From Acidobacteriota bacterium (GTDB lineage Bacteria; Acidobacteriota; Holophagae; Holophagales; Holophagaceae): 64,000 bases of DNA. The stretch is from contig JACQZU010000017.1 of NCBI GenBank assembly GCA_016213735.1, positions 62,001-126,000 of the forward strand. Direction: 5' to 3'. Below the pieces are notes generated by a model, which ran no database searches, had not been told where the DNA came from, and saw nothing but the letters and a program-made list of their open reading frames with translations. A program made the position numbers and the translations under genes. Of this stretch, positions 7,588-16,972 are shown piece by piece. Position 1 is the stretch's first letter, and the number at the start of each line of letters is the position of its first letter.

Positions 7588-9948
7588 ATGAACATCAAGA
7601 AAGTCGCCGTTCTGGGATCGGGTGTGATGGGCAGCGGCATCGCGGCGCACGTCGCCTCGGCCGGGTGCCAGGTCGAACTGCTGGACATCGTCATCGACGA
7701 GGGGGCGCCGGACAAGCTGGCCGCGGGGGCGCTGGAGGCCCTGAAGAAGAGCAAGCCGGCCCTGGCCATGCACGCCTCCTTCCTGAAGAAGATCCGCCCC
7801 GGGAACCTGCGGGACCACCTGGAGCGGATCGCGGATTGCGACTGGGTGGTGGAGGTGGTGAAGGAGGACCTTGCGGTCAAGCGGACCCTCTACGACCGGG
7901 TGGAACCCCTTCTCAAGGCCGGCGCCTGGGTGAGTTCCAACACCTCCGGCATTCCCCTGAAGATGCTCACGGAGGGGAGGGGCGAGGCTTTCCGGAAGCG
8001 CTTCGTGATCACGCACTTCTTCAACCCCGTGCGCTACCTCCGGCTGCTGGAGTTCGTGAGGGGGCCCGAGGTGGACGCCGCCGAGGCGGCGGACTTCGGC
8101 GCCTGGCTCGAGGAGGTGCTGGGCAAGGAGGTGGTGCCCGCCTTCGACAGCCCCACCTTCATCGGCAACCGGATCGGCATTCATTCGATCATGACCGTCA
8201 TGCACCTCGCCCTGAGGGAGGGTGTGCCCTTCGAAGTGGTGGATTCCGTGCTGGGCGAGGCCTCCGGGCGGGCCAAGAGCGCCTCCTTCCGCACGGCGGA
8301 CCTGGCGGGGGTGGACATCCTGGCGGCCACGGCCAAGAACGTGTTCGATCTCTGTCCGAACGACGAGGACCGGGACATCTTCCGATTCCCGGACTTCCTC
8401 CAATGGATGCTGGACAGCAAACTCCTGGGCAACAAGGTCAAGGGAGGATTCTTCAAGAAGGGCGGCAAGGACGAGAAGGGCAAGCCCATCTTCCTGAGCC
8501 TCAATTCCGAGACCCGGGAGTACCGGGTCCAGGTGCGGAAGGACTGGCCCATCCTCAAGGAGTTGAAGGGGGTCGAGGACCCCGCGGAACGGGTGCGGAC
8601 CCTCCTCACCAGCGACACCGAGGCGGGCCGGCTGGCCTGGCGCTGCATCGCCCCGAACCTGGCCTACGCGGTGAACCGCCTGGGGGAGGTCACCGACGGA
8701 CCCCTCAACGTGGACCGGGCCTTGAAGAACGGTTTTGCCATGGAGATCGGCCCCTTCGAGCTCTGGGACGCCCTGGGGGTGGAGCGTGTGGTCGCCCGCC
8801 TGGAATTCGACGGGATCCCGGTTCCGGGCCTGGTCCGCCGGATGCTGGAGAAGGGACTTCCCTCCTTCTACCGCTGGGAGCACGGCCTGCCCACCGCCCA
8901 GCTCAATCCCAAGACCCTGGCCTACGACCCCATCCTCGAGGACCGGCGCGCCATCGTGCTGCGCCGGGAGGAGGCCCGGGGCAAGGTGATCGCCGAGAAC
9001 TCCAGCGCCCAGCTCCTGGACCTGGGCGACGACGTGGCCTGCCTCTCCTTCCGCACCAAGATGAACGCCCTGGACGACGGGATCATCCTGTTGATGGAAG
9101 AGGCGGTGCAGAAACACGTGCCCGGCCGTTTCAAGGGCCTCGTGGTGGGAAACCAGGGGCAGCATTTCAGCGCCGGGGCCAACCTCGTCATGGTGCTGAA
9201 CGCCGCCCGGGACAAGCGCTTCGACCTGATCCACGAGGTGGCCCGGCGCCTCCAGTACGCGGGCCGCATGCTCAGCTATGCGCCCTTCCCGACGGTGGCG
9301 GCCCCCTTCAACCTGGCTCTCGGCGGCGGCTGCGAAGTGAGCATGGCCGCCCAGCGCGTGGTGGGCCACGCCGAGCTCTACATCGGCCTGGTGGAGGTGG
9401 GGGTGGGCGTGATCCCGGCCGGGGGCGGCTCCCTCCAGATGCTCCTGCGCATGGAGGATGCCCTCGGGCAGAAGGAACGCGGCCCCATGCCCAAGGTGAA
9501 GGCCGCCTTCCAGTACATCGCCACGGCCCATGTGAACACCAGCTTCGACGAAGCCCAACGGGCGGGATTCCTCCGGCGCACCGACCGGCGGGTGATGAAC
9601 AAGGCCTTCCTCCTCCACGAGGCGAAGCAGGAGGTGCTCAGGATGGCCGCCGACTTCCAGCCCCTCCAGGAACGCACGCTCCGGCTTCCCGGACTGGGAG
9701 GCAGCGAGGCGCTCAAGCTGGCCGTGAAGGACTTCCAGCTCCAGGGCAAGGCCACCGAGTACGACGGGGTGGTCCTCGGGGCCCTGGCTGAGGTGCTCTG
9801 TGGAGGGGACGTGAGCCCCGTCCAGGAGGTGACGGAGGAGCGGATCCTGGAACTGGAGCGGGAGGCCTTCGCCCGCCTCTGTGCCAACGAAAAGACCCAG
9901 GCCCGCATGGAGCACATCCTTCAGAAGGGCAAGCCCCTGCGGAATTGA
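7588..9948 (+). CDS. Bifunctional 3-hydroxyacyl-CoA dehydrogenase / enoyl-CoA hydratase (FadN type)
   Basis: A 786-residue beta-oxidation enzyme. The NAD-binding Rossmann motif VLGSGVMGSGIAAHVA lies at the very N-terminus, followed by the dehydrogenase C-terminal domains with the conserved NRIG after a DSPTFIG stretch. A crotonase domain occupies about residues 480-640, with the oxyanion segment FSAGANL and a GGGCE turn. The order dehydrogenase then hydratase is that of Bacillus FadN/YusL, opposite to E. coli FadB. The ATG at 7588 gives the natural Rossmann start; GGGGG precedes it by six bases. It lies directly downstream of the thiolase. Confidence 0.9.
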   Translation: MNIKKVAVLGSGVMGSGIAAHVASAGCQVELLDIVIDEGAPDKLAAGALEALKKSKPALAMHASFLKKIRPGNLRDHLERIADCDWVVEVVKEDLAVKRTLYDRVEPLLKAGAWVSSNTSGIPLKMLTEGRGEAFRKRFVITHFFNPVRYLRLLEFVRGPEVDAAEAADFGAWLEEVLGKEVVPAFDSPTFIGNRIGIHSIMTVMHLALREGVPFEVVDSVLGEASGRAKSASFRTADLAGVDILAATAKNVFDLCPNDEDRDIFRFPDFLQWMLDSKLLGNKVKGGFFKKGGKDEKGKPIFLSLNSETREYRVQVRKDWPILKELKGVEDPAERVRTLLTSDTEAGRLAWRCIAPNLAYAVNRLGEVTDGPLNVDRALKNGFAMEIGPFELWDALGVERVVARLEFDGIPVPGLVRRMLEKGLPSFYRWEHGLPTAQLNPKTLAYDPILEDRRAIVLRREEARGKVIAENSSAQLLDLGDDVACLSFRTKMNALDDGIILLMEEAVQKHVPGRFKGLVVGNQGQHFSAGANLVMVLNAARDKRFDLIHEVARRLQYAGRMLSYAPFPTVAAPFNLALGGGCEVSMAAQRVVGHAELYIGLVEVGVGVIPAGGGSLQMLLRMEDALGQKERGPMPKVKAAFQYIATAHVNTSFDEAQRAGFLRRTDRRVMNKAFLLHEAKQEVLRMAADFQPLQERTLRLPGLGGSEALKLAVKDFQLQGKATEYDGVVLGALAEVLCGGDVSPVQEVTEERILELEREAFARLCANEKTQARMEHILQKGKPLRN

Positions 9949-9954
9949 TGCCCT

Positions 9955-10077
9955 GCGGGGGGCACCGCCGCACTCGGCCCCCCGCACCCCCGCGCTTGCT
10001 CGCGGCGGAGCCGCTCGTTCGCTGGTGCTCCGCGGGGGGCACCGCCGCGCCCGGCCCCCCGTGCGCTCGGCCCCCCG
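9955..10077. repeat. GC-rich hairpin repeats in the fadN-10178 gap
   Basis: Two 30-bp direct copies, at 9955-9984 and 10032-10061, differ at only two positions. Each carries CGGGGGGC and GCCCCCCG arms that form a perfect 8-bp stem. A third partial copy of the right arm lies at 10066-10077. The gap holds no other feature I can support. The hairpins might end fadN transcription without a T-run or stabilise its 3' end. Confidence 0.7.
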
Positions 10078-10177
10078 CCCGGCCCAGGGGGTCCTGGGCT
10101 TCCTTGCGCCGGGGTTCGCCCCTCGGGAGGGGCTTCCATCCCCGCACCCGGTGCCGGGGGCGCTACCATGGGGGGCC

Positions 10178-10990
10178 ATGCGGCGCGCTCCGTTCTTCCT
10201 TCTCGCGACCCTGCTTTCAGCCCAGCAGCCCCCGGACGGCTTCCCACCGGCCGGGTTGGAGGTGAAGCCGGGCTCCGGACAGTACCAACCCTTCGACCGC
10301 GACGATTTCGCCTCCCCCGGCGCGGCAGCCTCGGACTTTCAGGGTGGCCGGACCTGGCGCATGATCCTGCGCGCCGGGGATGGGCGGCCCATCGGGGTCC
10401 TGAAGCTCCTGGAACGGCTTCGGGGCGCCCTCGTGGCCCAGGGCTGGACCTGGGAGGGAAGGGAACTGGTGGTGGCCCGCCTGGCGAGCCGCACCCCCCC
10501 GCTGTTCCTGAAGGCCCAGGCCGCCGGCAGCGGAGAACTCCGGGTGGTGCTCCTCGAGAAGGGGGACGCCCGCAAGCTCGTTCTTCCTGAGCCCGGACCC
10601 AAACCCGAACTGCCGCTGGGCCAGGAAGACTTTCCCTACCTGCCGCCCTGGCCGGGTGCCAGGATTTCGGGGAGCGCGGTCAGCCGGACCCCGGTGGACG
10701 TCAAGCTTCCCGGGGGCGGTGAACGGATCGTCATGGTCAACTGGATCGACAAGGAATACGCCCTGCCGGAGCCCCTTTCCACCGCCGAGTTCCTCGCGAC
10801 CTACACCGCCGCCCTGGAACGAGCCGGCTGGGTGATCGAGGGAAGCACCCGCCTCCCCAGCGCCCAGATCCAGGCCAGCTACATCTACAAGGGAAGGGAC
10901 CTGAGGGCGACCCTGCGCCTGTCCGGGGATGCGCTGGGGATTTCCGTGGCCGACGTGGGGGCCCAATTGTTGCCTCCCCGGGTGCCCTGA
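10178..10990 (+). CDS. Hypothetical secreted protein
   Basis: A 270-residue protein of unknown function. The start ATG at 10178 follows GGGGGGCC and opens a short signal peptide (MRRAPFFLLATLLSAQQP). The mature part alternates strand-like segments (RELVVARLAS, LRVVLLEKGD, GERIVMVNWIDKEYA) with a helix near ATYTAALERAGW. It contains two similar alpha/beta halves that each read LLERLRGALVAQGW or ATYTAALERAGWVI followed by strands. This hints at an internal duplication of an OmpA/SPOR-like small fold, but I cannot name a family. It is convergent with the second kinase gene; their stops are 10 bases apart. Confidence 0.7.
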   Translation: MRRAPFFLLATLLSAQQPPDGFPPAGLEVKPGSGQYQPFDRDDFASPGAAASDFQGGRTWRMILRAGDGRPIGVLKLLERLRGALVAQGWTWEGRELVVARLASRTPPLFLKAQAAGSGELRVVLLEKGDARKLVLPEPGPKPELPLGQEDFPYLPPWPGARISGSAVSRTPVDVKLPGGGERIVMVNWIDKEYALPEPLSTAEFLATYTAALERAGWVIEGSTRLPSAQIQASYIYKGRDLRATLRLSGDALGISVADVGAQLLPPRVP

Positions 10991-11000
10991 ACCGGCACCC

Positions 11001-14000
11001 TCAGCGGCGAGTTCCCTCCCATCGGTCCAGGAGGAACTCCAACCCGGGGTCGGGGTCCCGGGGCCCGGGCCCTCGGGGCTGGAGGCCCAGGAGCCGCCTC
11101 GCGACCGGCTGCCCCGGATGAACTGCCAGGGCCGCCCTGGCCATCTCCCGGCACCGGGCCAGGGTCTCGGGGGATCCTCCCGGGGGGCCTCCGAACAGGC
11201 AGATGGAAGCTCGGAGGGCGAGGGCCTCGGCCTGGCGGGGGTTGCGCTGCAGGAGGCGCGCGAGCGGGGCCTCCGCGGGGCCCAGGCCGGCCCGGCGCCC
11301 CGCCCGCACAGCGCCCGCAGCTTCGAGCAAGGCCGAGCGGGACAGCCCCAGAAGGGTCTCAGGGTCCGCAGGGTTGATCGCCTCGGCCCGCTGGAAGGCC
11401 CGGCGGACCTCCGGGAGCCGAGGCGCCGCGCTTCCCTCGAAGCGGGTCCACTCCTGGGCGAGGAGGGCCATCCCGAGGGCCTTCCAGGCCTCCGCCTGGC
11501 GGGGAGCCTGGCGGGTGGCCCGGCGGGCCGCCTCCACCGCCAGGGTCTGCGTGGCCGCGCGGTCCTGGGCCGAGGCCCTCCACCGGCGGGCCTCCTCAAG
11601 GCGAAGTTTCGATTCCAGGACCTGGACTTCCCAGGATGCCTCGGCCCCTCCTTCCACCTGGCGGATGTCCCCCAAAGTGCGGAAACCCTGGGCCAGGGGT
11701 GCTACGACCGGATCCCCTCCCGCCGCCTGACCGCGGGAACGGAGCCATTCCGCGGCCACCAGGCCGTAGCGGGGGGCGGCCTGGCGGGGCTGAAGGGCGA
11801 GGGCCTTTCCGAAGGCCTCCTCCGCCTTGGCGAGGAAGGCCGCCTCGGACTCCCCGTGCCCCTGCGCCACCTCCGCCTGGAGGAGGGCGACCTGTCCAAG
11901 GTCGAGCCATGCCCTCGCGGCACCCGGAACCTTTCGGAGGTGGTTTTCAAGGTTCTCCCGCGAGGCCCGGAGGTGGGGGTCCGTGGGGGCCCCCCTGGAG
12001 GCGGCGTCCTCCCCGAGGCGGCGATGCACGGCGGCCAGTTGCAGGGTGGCCTCTTCGTTCCCAGGGTCGGAGGCCAGCAGGGCCACGAAGGTCTCCCGCG
12101 CCGCGGACAGGGAAGGCCCTGGATTCCGGCCATGGGCCGACTCGAAATCCGCCACCACGAGGTAGGCGAAGGCCAGTTCCAGGGATCCCAGGAAGGCCAG
12201 GCCCTCCGGGCCCCGGGATTCCGCCAAGGCCTTCTGCCATGCCTCCCGCCCCTCCTGGAGGGCAGGACCCGGATCCCGGCCTCCCTCAAGCAGGGTCCGC
12301 GCCTTGTGGAAGGCCAGGCTGCCCCGATAGGCCAAGGCGCTCGCCCGGAAGGCAGGGTCCGCCAGGGCAAGGGCGCAGGACTCCAGGGCCCGGTCCATCC
12401 AGTAGGACCCCTGGAATGGGTTCCGGACCTGGCGGAGCCCCGTCCAGAAATAGAGTTGAGCGCGGAAAAGGTGGGGCAGACCGCTTCCCGGATCCGACTG
12501 TGAGGCCCGGTCCAGGGCCTGGAGGCCCTCCCGCAGGGAGGGCTCCAGGCCCCGTCCTGGTGCGTCCAGGCGGATCCTGAGCAACCGGGATTGAGCTTCC
12601 GCCAGGTGCACCCGAGGGTCGCTTCGGGCCGTCTCCCGGAGCCAGGCCAGGAGGCGTTCGGCCTCCCCGAGCCGTGCGGCCAGCCGGGCGTCCTGGTCCT
12701 CGGGCAGTTCACGGACGTGTTGGAAGATCGCCTCCACCTCCTCCAGGCGGACTTCGTAGTTCCAGCGCTGCCGGTCGAATCCCTCCCGGGCGACGCGTTC
12801 CGCAACCTCCACCTGGCCGGTCAGGCGGGCCACGGCGGATTCCTGGCTCGGGGTCCACTCGCCCGCCAGGCGGGCCCTGGCCAGGAAGGCCTGGGCCTGC
12901 CCCCGGTACACGCGCCGGTCGTGCGCCAGGGTGGCCTCCCGGAGGCCGGGGTGCGGGATGAGGAAGGCCTGTTCTGCCCCGCGCCGGGCCAGTTCAGCCA
13001 GGGCCTCGAGCATGGCCAGGGCCACCTCGGGGGTTCGGTAGCCGGACTCCCAGGCCGCCGCCAGGGCCCCCCGGGCGGCCTCCGGCTCTCCCAGCATCAG
13101 AAGCCCCTGGCCCAGGGCGAGGTTCCCAGGCCCCACGCCCGCGGGGCCCCCCCGCTTCACCAGCTCACGGATCCGGTCGAGGCGGGAGCGAACCTCCGAC
13201 TTTTCCGGCCGGAGGTCGTGAAGGGGAAAGAGGTGGGCGTTCCGAAGCGTCCCGTCCATCTCCCGCACCTGCTGGCCGAAGCGCTGGGCCCACAGGGTGC
13301 GCTCCAGCCCCCTTCGCCAGGTCCAAAGGGCGAAGATCCCCAGGAGGAGGACCAGGAGGGTGGCCCCGCCCACCACGAGGCTGAGGGCCCTGTTCCGCTT
13401 GGCCCGGGCCCAGAGGCGCCGCAGGGTGTTCTGCCGCCGGGCCTCCACGGGTTCTCCGTCCAGGAAGCGCTGGAGGTCGTCACGCAATTCCCGGGCGCTG
13501 GGGTAGCGCAGTCCGGGGTCCTTCTCCAGGCAGCGGTGGACGACGCTCTCGAGGTCGGGGGGAATCCCCGGCGCTCGCTGGCCAAGCCTGGGCGCATCCC
13601 ACTCCATGACCCTCCGCACGGTTTCCACCGCGCTGGCGCCCCGGAAGGGAGGGGCGCCGCAGAGAACTTCGTAGAGGGTCGCGCCCAGCCCGTACACGTC
13701 GGTGCGCTCATCCACCCGCCCGCCCGAGGCCTGCTCCGGAGCCATGTAGGAGGGGCTCCCCACCGCGATGCCCTGCTGGGTGATGCCCCCTCCTTCCAGG
13801 TCCCGGGCGAGGCCGAAATCCATCACGAAGGGGCGCAGCACGCCGGCTTCGTCCTGCTCCACGAGGAGGTTGGAGGGCTTCAGGTCCCGGTGGATGAGGC
13901 CCACCCGGTGGGCCGCGTGCACCGCGTCGGCCACCTGGATGAGCAGGCGAACCCTCTGCTCGATGCCCAGGTGGTGCCGCCAGTCCGCCAGGTTGGCGCC

Positions 14001-14537
14001 CTGGATGAACTGCATGGCGATGTAGGGGCGCTTGGCGTCTTCGCCGATCTGGTAGATGCGGCACACCGCGGGGTGTTCCACCCGTGCCTGCAGCTGGGCT
14101 TCCTGGAACATCCTTTGCACGAGTTCGGGGCTCTCTCCCCGAACCAACTTGAGGGCCACCCGCCGACCCAGGCTGGGGTCCCAGGCCAGGTACACCGCCC
14201 CCATGCCTCCCTCCCCGAGCAGGGGGCCCAGGCGGTAGCCCCCCACGCGGGGCGGGCGGGGCCGCCCGGGCTGGTCCCTGGCCCAGTCGGGGATCTCCTG
14301 GAGCCGCCGTCGCCGTCCCCCAGCCGCCCGGCGACCTGGAAGGCCCTCGGGGACCGGCTGCAGGGCCGGCCCCCGTGTGAATTCGGAATCCCCGGCGAGA
14401 ATCTCGTGGGCGGTGGTCTGGTCACCGGGGACGGGCTCAGGAGGCAGGGGCCCCTGGCCGCCCCCCTCTTCCGGCTGCTCCCTCTCAGACCCGATCAAGG
14501 CATTTCCCTTCCAGATTCGACGATCGCATTCCCCCAT
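11001..14537 (-). CDS. Ser/Thr protein kinase with membrane segment and TPR-like domain (paralogue 2)
   Basis: A Hanks-type kinase of 1178 residues from the ATG at 14537, which has GGAAG six bases upstream; a GTG lies one codon earlier. Counting from that GTG, the glycine loop is GEGGMG (109-114), ATP lysine K131, HRDLKP D219, DFG D241 and APE 267-269, so catalysis is intact. A membrane segment lies near 386-407, directly after a basic RRLWARAKRNRAL stretch also found in the other two paralogues. The C-terminal ~770 residues are helical TPR-like repeats. The shared membrane-proximal stretch and repeat style show common ancestry with the kinases at 744 and 28589. Confidence 0.9.
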   Translation of the reverse strand: MGECDRRIWKGNALIGSEREQPEEGGGQGPLPPEPVPGDQTTAHEILAGDSEFTRGPALQPVPEGLPGRRAAGGRRRRLQEIPDWARDQPGRPRPPRVGGYRLGPLLGEGGMGAVYLAWDPSLGRRVALKLVRGESPELVQRMFQEAQLQARVEHPAVCRIYQIGEDAKRPYIAMQFIQGANLADWRHHLGIEQRVRLLIQVADAVHAAHRVGLIHRDLKPSNLLVEQDEAGVLRPFVMDFGLARDLEGGGITQQGIAVGSPSYMAPEQASGGRVDERTDVYGLGATLYEVLCGAPPFRGASAVETVRRVMEWDAPRLGQRAPGIPPDLESVVHRCLEKDPGLRYPSARELRDDLQRFLDGEPVEARRQNTLRRLWARAKRNRALSLVVGGATLLVLLLGIFALWTWRRGLERTLWAQRFGQQVREMDGTLRNAHLFPLHDLRPEKSEVRSRLDRIRELVKRGGPAGVGPGNLALGQGLLMLGEPEAARGALAAAWESGYRTPEVALAMLEALAELARRGAEQAFLIPHPGLREATLAHDRRVYRGQAQAFLARARLAGEWTPSQESAVARLTGQVEVAERVAREGFDRQRWNYEVRLEEVEAIFQHVRELPEDQDARLAARLGEAERLLAWLRETARSDPRVHLAEAQSRLLRIRLDAPGRGLEPSLREGLQALDRASQSDPGSGLPHLFRAQLYFWTGLRQVRNPFQGSYWMDRALESCALALADPAFRASALAYRGSLAFHKARTLLEGGRDPGPALQEGREAWQKALAESRGPEGLAFLGSLELAFAYLVVADFESAHGRNPGPSLSAARETFVALLASDPGNEEATLQLAAVHRRLGEDAASRGAPTDPHLRASRENLENHLRKVPGAARAWLDLGQVALLQAEVAQGHGESEAAFLAKAEEAFGKALALQPRQAAPRYGLVAAEWLRSRGQAAGGDPVVAPLAQGFRTLGDIRQVEGGAEASWEVQVLESKLRLEEARRWRASAQDRAATQTLAVEAARRATRQAPRQAEAWKALGMALLAQEWTRFEGSAAPRLPEVRRAFQRAEAINPADPETLLGLSRSALLEAAGAVRAGRRAGLGPAEAPLARLLQRNPRQAEALALRASICLFGGPPGGSPETLARCREMARAALAVHPGQPVARRLLGLQPRGPGPRDPDPGLEFLLDRWEGTRR

Positions 14538-14581
14538 CACATTCTTCCAGGCAGCAGGGCCTTCTGGATGCGGCTCGAATG

Positions 14582-14607
14582 AAAAATCCCGCCCCTGGTG
14601 GGGCGGG
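14582..14607 (-). terminator. Rho-independent terminator after the octaheme cytochrome gene
   Basis: The arms CCCGCCCC and GGGGCGGG (14588-14607) form an 8-bp stem with a 4-base loop. Read leftward it is followed by five Ts (14582-14586). It lies 24 bases beyond the stop of the octaheme nitrite reductase gene. Confidence 0.85.
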
Positions 14608-14631
14608 AGGTTCCGGAGTGGGCTGCGGCGA

Positions 14632-16242
14632 TCAGGGCTTGGGGGCGCTCTTGGCGTCCATGGCCTTGTTCAGGAGGTCCACGCCGTCCTTGGCGGCCTT
14701 GATGCTCAGGGTGAGGGAGTCCCGGGCCAACTCGGGGTTGTGGAAGCCGTCGGAGTTCTCGGCGGTCCAGAACTCCCAGAGCACGTGGGCCTCCTCGTGC
14801 TTCTCGCGGGCCTTGGCGAGCACGTCCTCGCCCACGCCCATGCGCTTGGCGGCGGGGTAGGTGTCAATCAGGCGCCCGATCCAGTACTCGGCCTTCCGCA
14901 TCTTGCCCTTCACGAAGTTCCGGATGCTCTCGATCTCGTACTTCTTGGCCTCCACCGAATCCTTGGGATGGCAGCCCATGCAGCTCTCTTTGACGGTGAG
15001 CAGGGGGCGGGCCACGTTGTGAGCGCTGAAGACCTTGCCGTCCTTGCCCTTGGCCTTGGGCATGTGGCACTGGTGGCATTGGACCCCGGCCTTGTCGTGG
15101 ACCGAGCCCGCGTAGGTCTCGGCCTCGGGGTGCTGCATCTTGATGAGGCGGGCGCCGGTGATGGCGTGCTTGAAGTCGTAGAAGTCGAGCTTCTTGTAGT
15201 GGGCCAGCAGCTCCTTGGCGTTCTTCAGCGGGAAGTGGTTGGTGCGCCGGTCGGCGTAGGTCACCGGCTTGTCGTCGCTCCACTGGTAGCCCGTGTTGCA
15301 GTTGTACTCCACGTGGCACTGGGCGCACATCATGCGGCTGTCGGTCTTGGACATCACGCCGATCCTTCGGAAGCCGCGGAAGTCCATCACCTTCAGGTCG
15401 GTCTTGCCGTCCTTGGCGAAGATGTTCTTGGAACCTTCGCGCTCGATGGCATCAATCAGCGCATCCCGCACGACACGAGGCTTCGTCCCGTGGGGATCGT
15501 GGCAGTGGATGCAGCCCACGGGGTTGTTCGTGGCCTTGGCCACGTCCACGATGCTGGAGGTGCGGTCGAAAATGGCGCCGCCGCCCTTGTCACCCATGTA
15601 TTTCCAGCGAAGGATGTGGTCCGAGGTCTTGCACTGGATGCAGGTGGGGTTCCCTGCCATGGCGGTCTCGGTCAGGCGGGTCTTTTCGCCCTTGTCCACC
15701 AGCAGGTCCCAGGTCTTCCCGGGCTTGTTGACGTCCTTCCAGCCGTTCTTGTGCTGGAAGCGGCCGCCCTGGAATCGGTCCACGACGAACTGGTCGATCA
15801 CCATGAAGGCGTGGGCCCGTGGCTCGTTGTGCTCGAAGGTGAATCCGTGGCCCGCGAGGAGTTTGTCCTGCATGGGGGAGCGGCCCGTGGGAATGCCCTT
15901 CTCCTTGCGGGCGCCGCCTTCCTGGGGAACGTGGTTGAAACTCTCCCACTGGGACTTGTGGCAGGACCCGCAGAGGGCGCCGTCGATCTTGGTGACGGGC
16001 TTTTCAGAACCCTCGCTCTTCACGTGCTTGGCCAGGTCGTCGTGGCAGGTGGTGCAGGCCAGCTTGGCGTGCTTGGAGCCTTCCTTCATCCCCTTGATTT
16101 CGTCGTGGCACTGGTAGCAGGTGTCCTTTCCAGGCGCGGCGAGGCTGGCCGCGGGCTTCCCGGCCAGGGCGCCCAGGAACAGCGGCAAGGTGAGCACCCC
16201 CGCGAAGCTCCAGAACAGGCGTCGGTGGAGGAAGGCTTTCAT
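14632..16242 (-). CDS. Octaheme c-type cytochrome, nitrite reductase (ONR/TvNiR type)
   Basis: A 536-residue periplasmic cytochrome with an N-terminal signal segment (residues 8-34). Eight heme sites are visible: CxxCH at 42, 63, 91, 244, 306, 389 and 421, and CxxCK at 201-205. Three extra N-terminal hemes before a five-heme NrfA-like core, with lysine ligating heme 4, is the signature of octaheme nitrite reductases, which reduce nitrite to ammonium. Active-site candidates follow the Thioalkalivibrio enzyme: R142, Y313, H371 preceded by Q370, and C315 two residues after Y313, the pair cross-linked in that enzyme. AAGGAG precedes the ATG. The electron donor is not in the window. Reduction of hydroxylamine, NO or sulfite is also possible. 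Confidence 0.9.
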   Translation of the reverse strand: MKAFLHRRLFWSFAGVLTLPLFLGALAGKPAASLAAPGKDTCYQCHDEIKGMKEGSKHAKLACTTCHDDLAKHVKSEGSEKPVTKIDGALCGSCHKSQWESFNHVPQEGGARKEKGIPTGRSPMQDKLLAGHGFTFEHNEPRAHAFMVIDQFVVDRFQGGRFQHKNGWKDVNKPGKTWDLLVDKGEKTRLTETAMAGNPTCIQCKTSDHILRWKYMGDKGGGAIFDRTSSIVDVAKATNNPVGCIHCHDPHGTKPRVVRDALIDAIEREGSKNIFAKDGKTDLKVMDFRGFRRIGVMSKTDSRMMCAQCHVEYNCNTGYQWSDDKPVTYADRRTNHFPLKNAKELLAHYKKLDFYDFKHAITGARLIKMQHPEAETYAGSVHDKAGVQCHQCHMPKAKGKDGKVFSAHNVARPLLTVKESCMGCHPKDSVEAKKYEIESIRNFVKGKMRKAEYWIGRLIDTYPAAKRMGVGEDVLAKAREKHEEAHVLWEFWTAENSDGFHNPELARDSLTLSIKAAKDGVDLLNKAMDAKSAPKP

Positions 16243-16381
16243 GGCGTCTCCTTGGTGCGTCCGGCGAGGGACAGGGAAGGGGGGATTGGGCCGGGGATCC
16301 GGGGATGCTCGCGACCCGGTGCTATTCTATGCCCGCGCACAACATTTAAGAAAGACTTATCCTAAAAAATTTGGACCCCCC

Positions 16382-16957
16382 TTGGATACCCCTTCCCGAC
16401 CCCTCCTTCCTGTGGGCCTCCTCCTTCTCACCGGGGGGGCCAGCCGCCGTTACGGGGCTCCCAAGCACCTGGAACCCCACCCCAGGGGCGGCACCTGGGG
16501 CTCGCACCTGGTGCGGGTATTCCGTGAAACCCTGGGGCCCGGACCGGAGCGGGTCCTCGGGGAGGCGCTGCCGGAGCATCCCGAGGTCGCCGTCCTGGAG
16601 GATCCCCGCGAGGGCCCGGCCGCGGCCCTGGTCCGGTGGGCTGGGGTCGAGCGAGTCCAGGCTCTGCGCTGGTGGGTGGTGCCCTGTGACCAGGTCCACT
16701 GGACGCGGGAGTTCCTGGAGGACTGGCACCGTGCCGCCGCCGCCGCCGATCCCAGGGGAGACTTCTGGGTTGCCGCTGAGACGGAACAAGGGAGGCAGGT
16801 CCTGGGAGGGTTCCTGGGCGGGCGCCTGCCCCCCGCTTTGGCCCGGCTCCGCTTCCGCAGGGTGGGAGAACTCTTCGGGGCGCTGCCGTCCCTGACGAGG
16901 CCCTGGGCCTGGGCCCCCTTCGAAGACGTGGACGAGCGGCCCCCGACCCCACCCTGA
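16382..16957 (+). CDS. mobA: MobA-like molybdenum cofactor nucleotidyltransferase
   Basis: The protein carries the nucleotidyltransferase signature LLLTGGASRRYGAPK near its start and WWVVPCDQVHW, where the aspartate would bind magnesium. This is the layout of MobA, which adds GMP to molybdopterin to make the cofactor of nitrate reductase-type enzymes. There is no ATG at the right place. A TTG at 16382 (191 residues) and a GTG at 16412 (181 residues) are the candidate starts, neither with a clear ribosome site. It is divergent from the octaheme gene. Related MocA or other sugar-nucleotide transferases cannot be excluded, and the sequence is short and divergent. Confidence 0.7.
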   Translation: MDTPSRPLLPVGLLLLTGGASRRYGAPKHLEPHPRGGTWGSHLVRVFRETLGPGPERVLGEALPEHPEVAVLEDPREGPAAALVRWAGVERVQALRWWVVPCDQVHWTREFLEDWHRAAAAADPRGDFWVAAETEQGRQVLGGFLGGRLPPALARLRFRRVGELFGALPSLTRPWAWAPFEDVDERPPTPP

Positions 16958-16972
16958 GGGGCCGGACCGGGC

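Noticed and set aside
16347-16359. Operator-like TAAG-N5-CTTA ahead of the octaheme and MobA genes
   Set aside because: Arms are only 4 bp and the stretch is AT-rich; it does not match a known NsrR or Fnr site.
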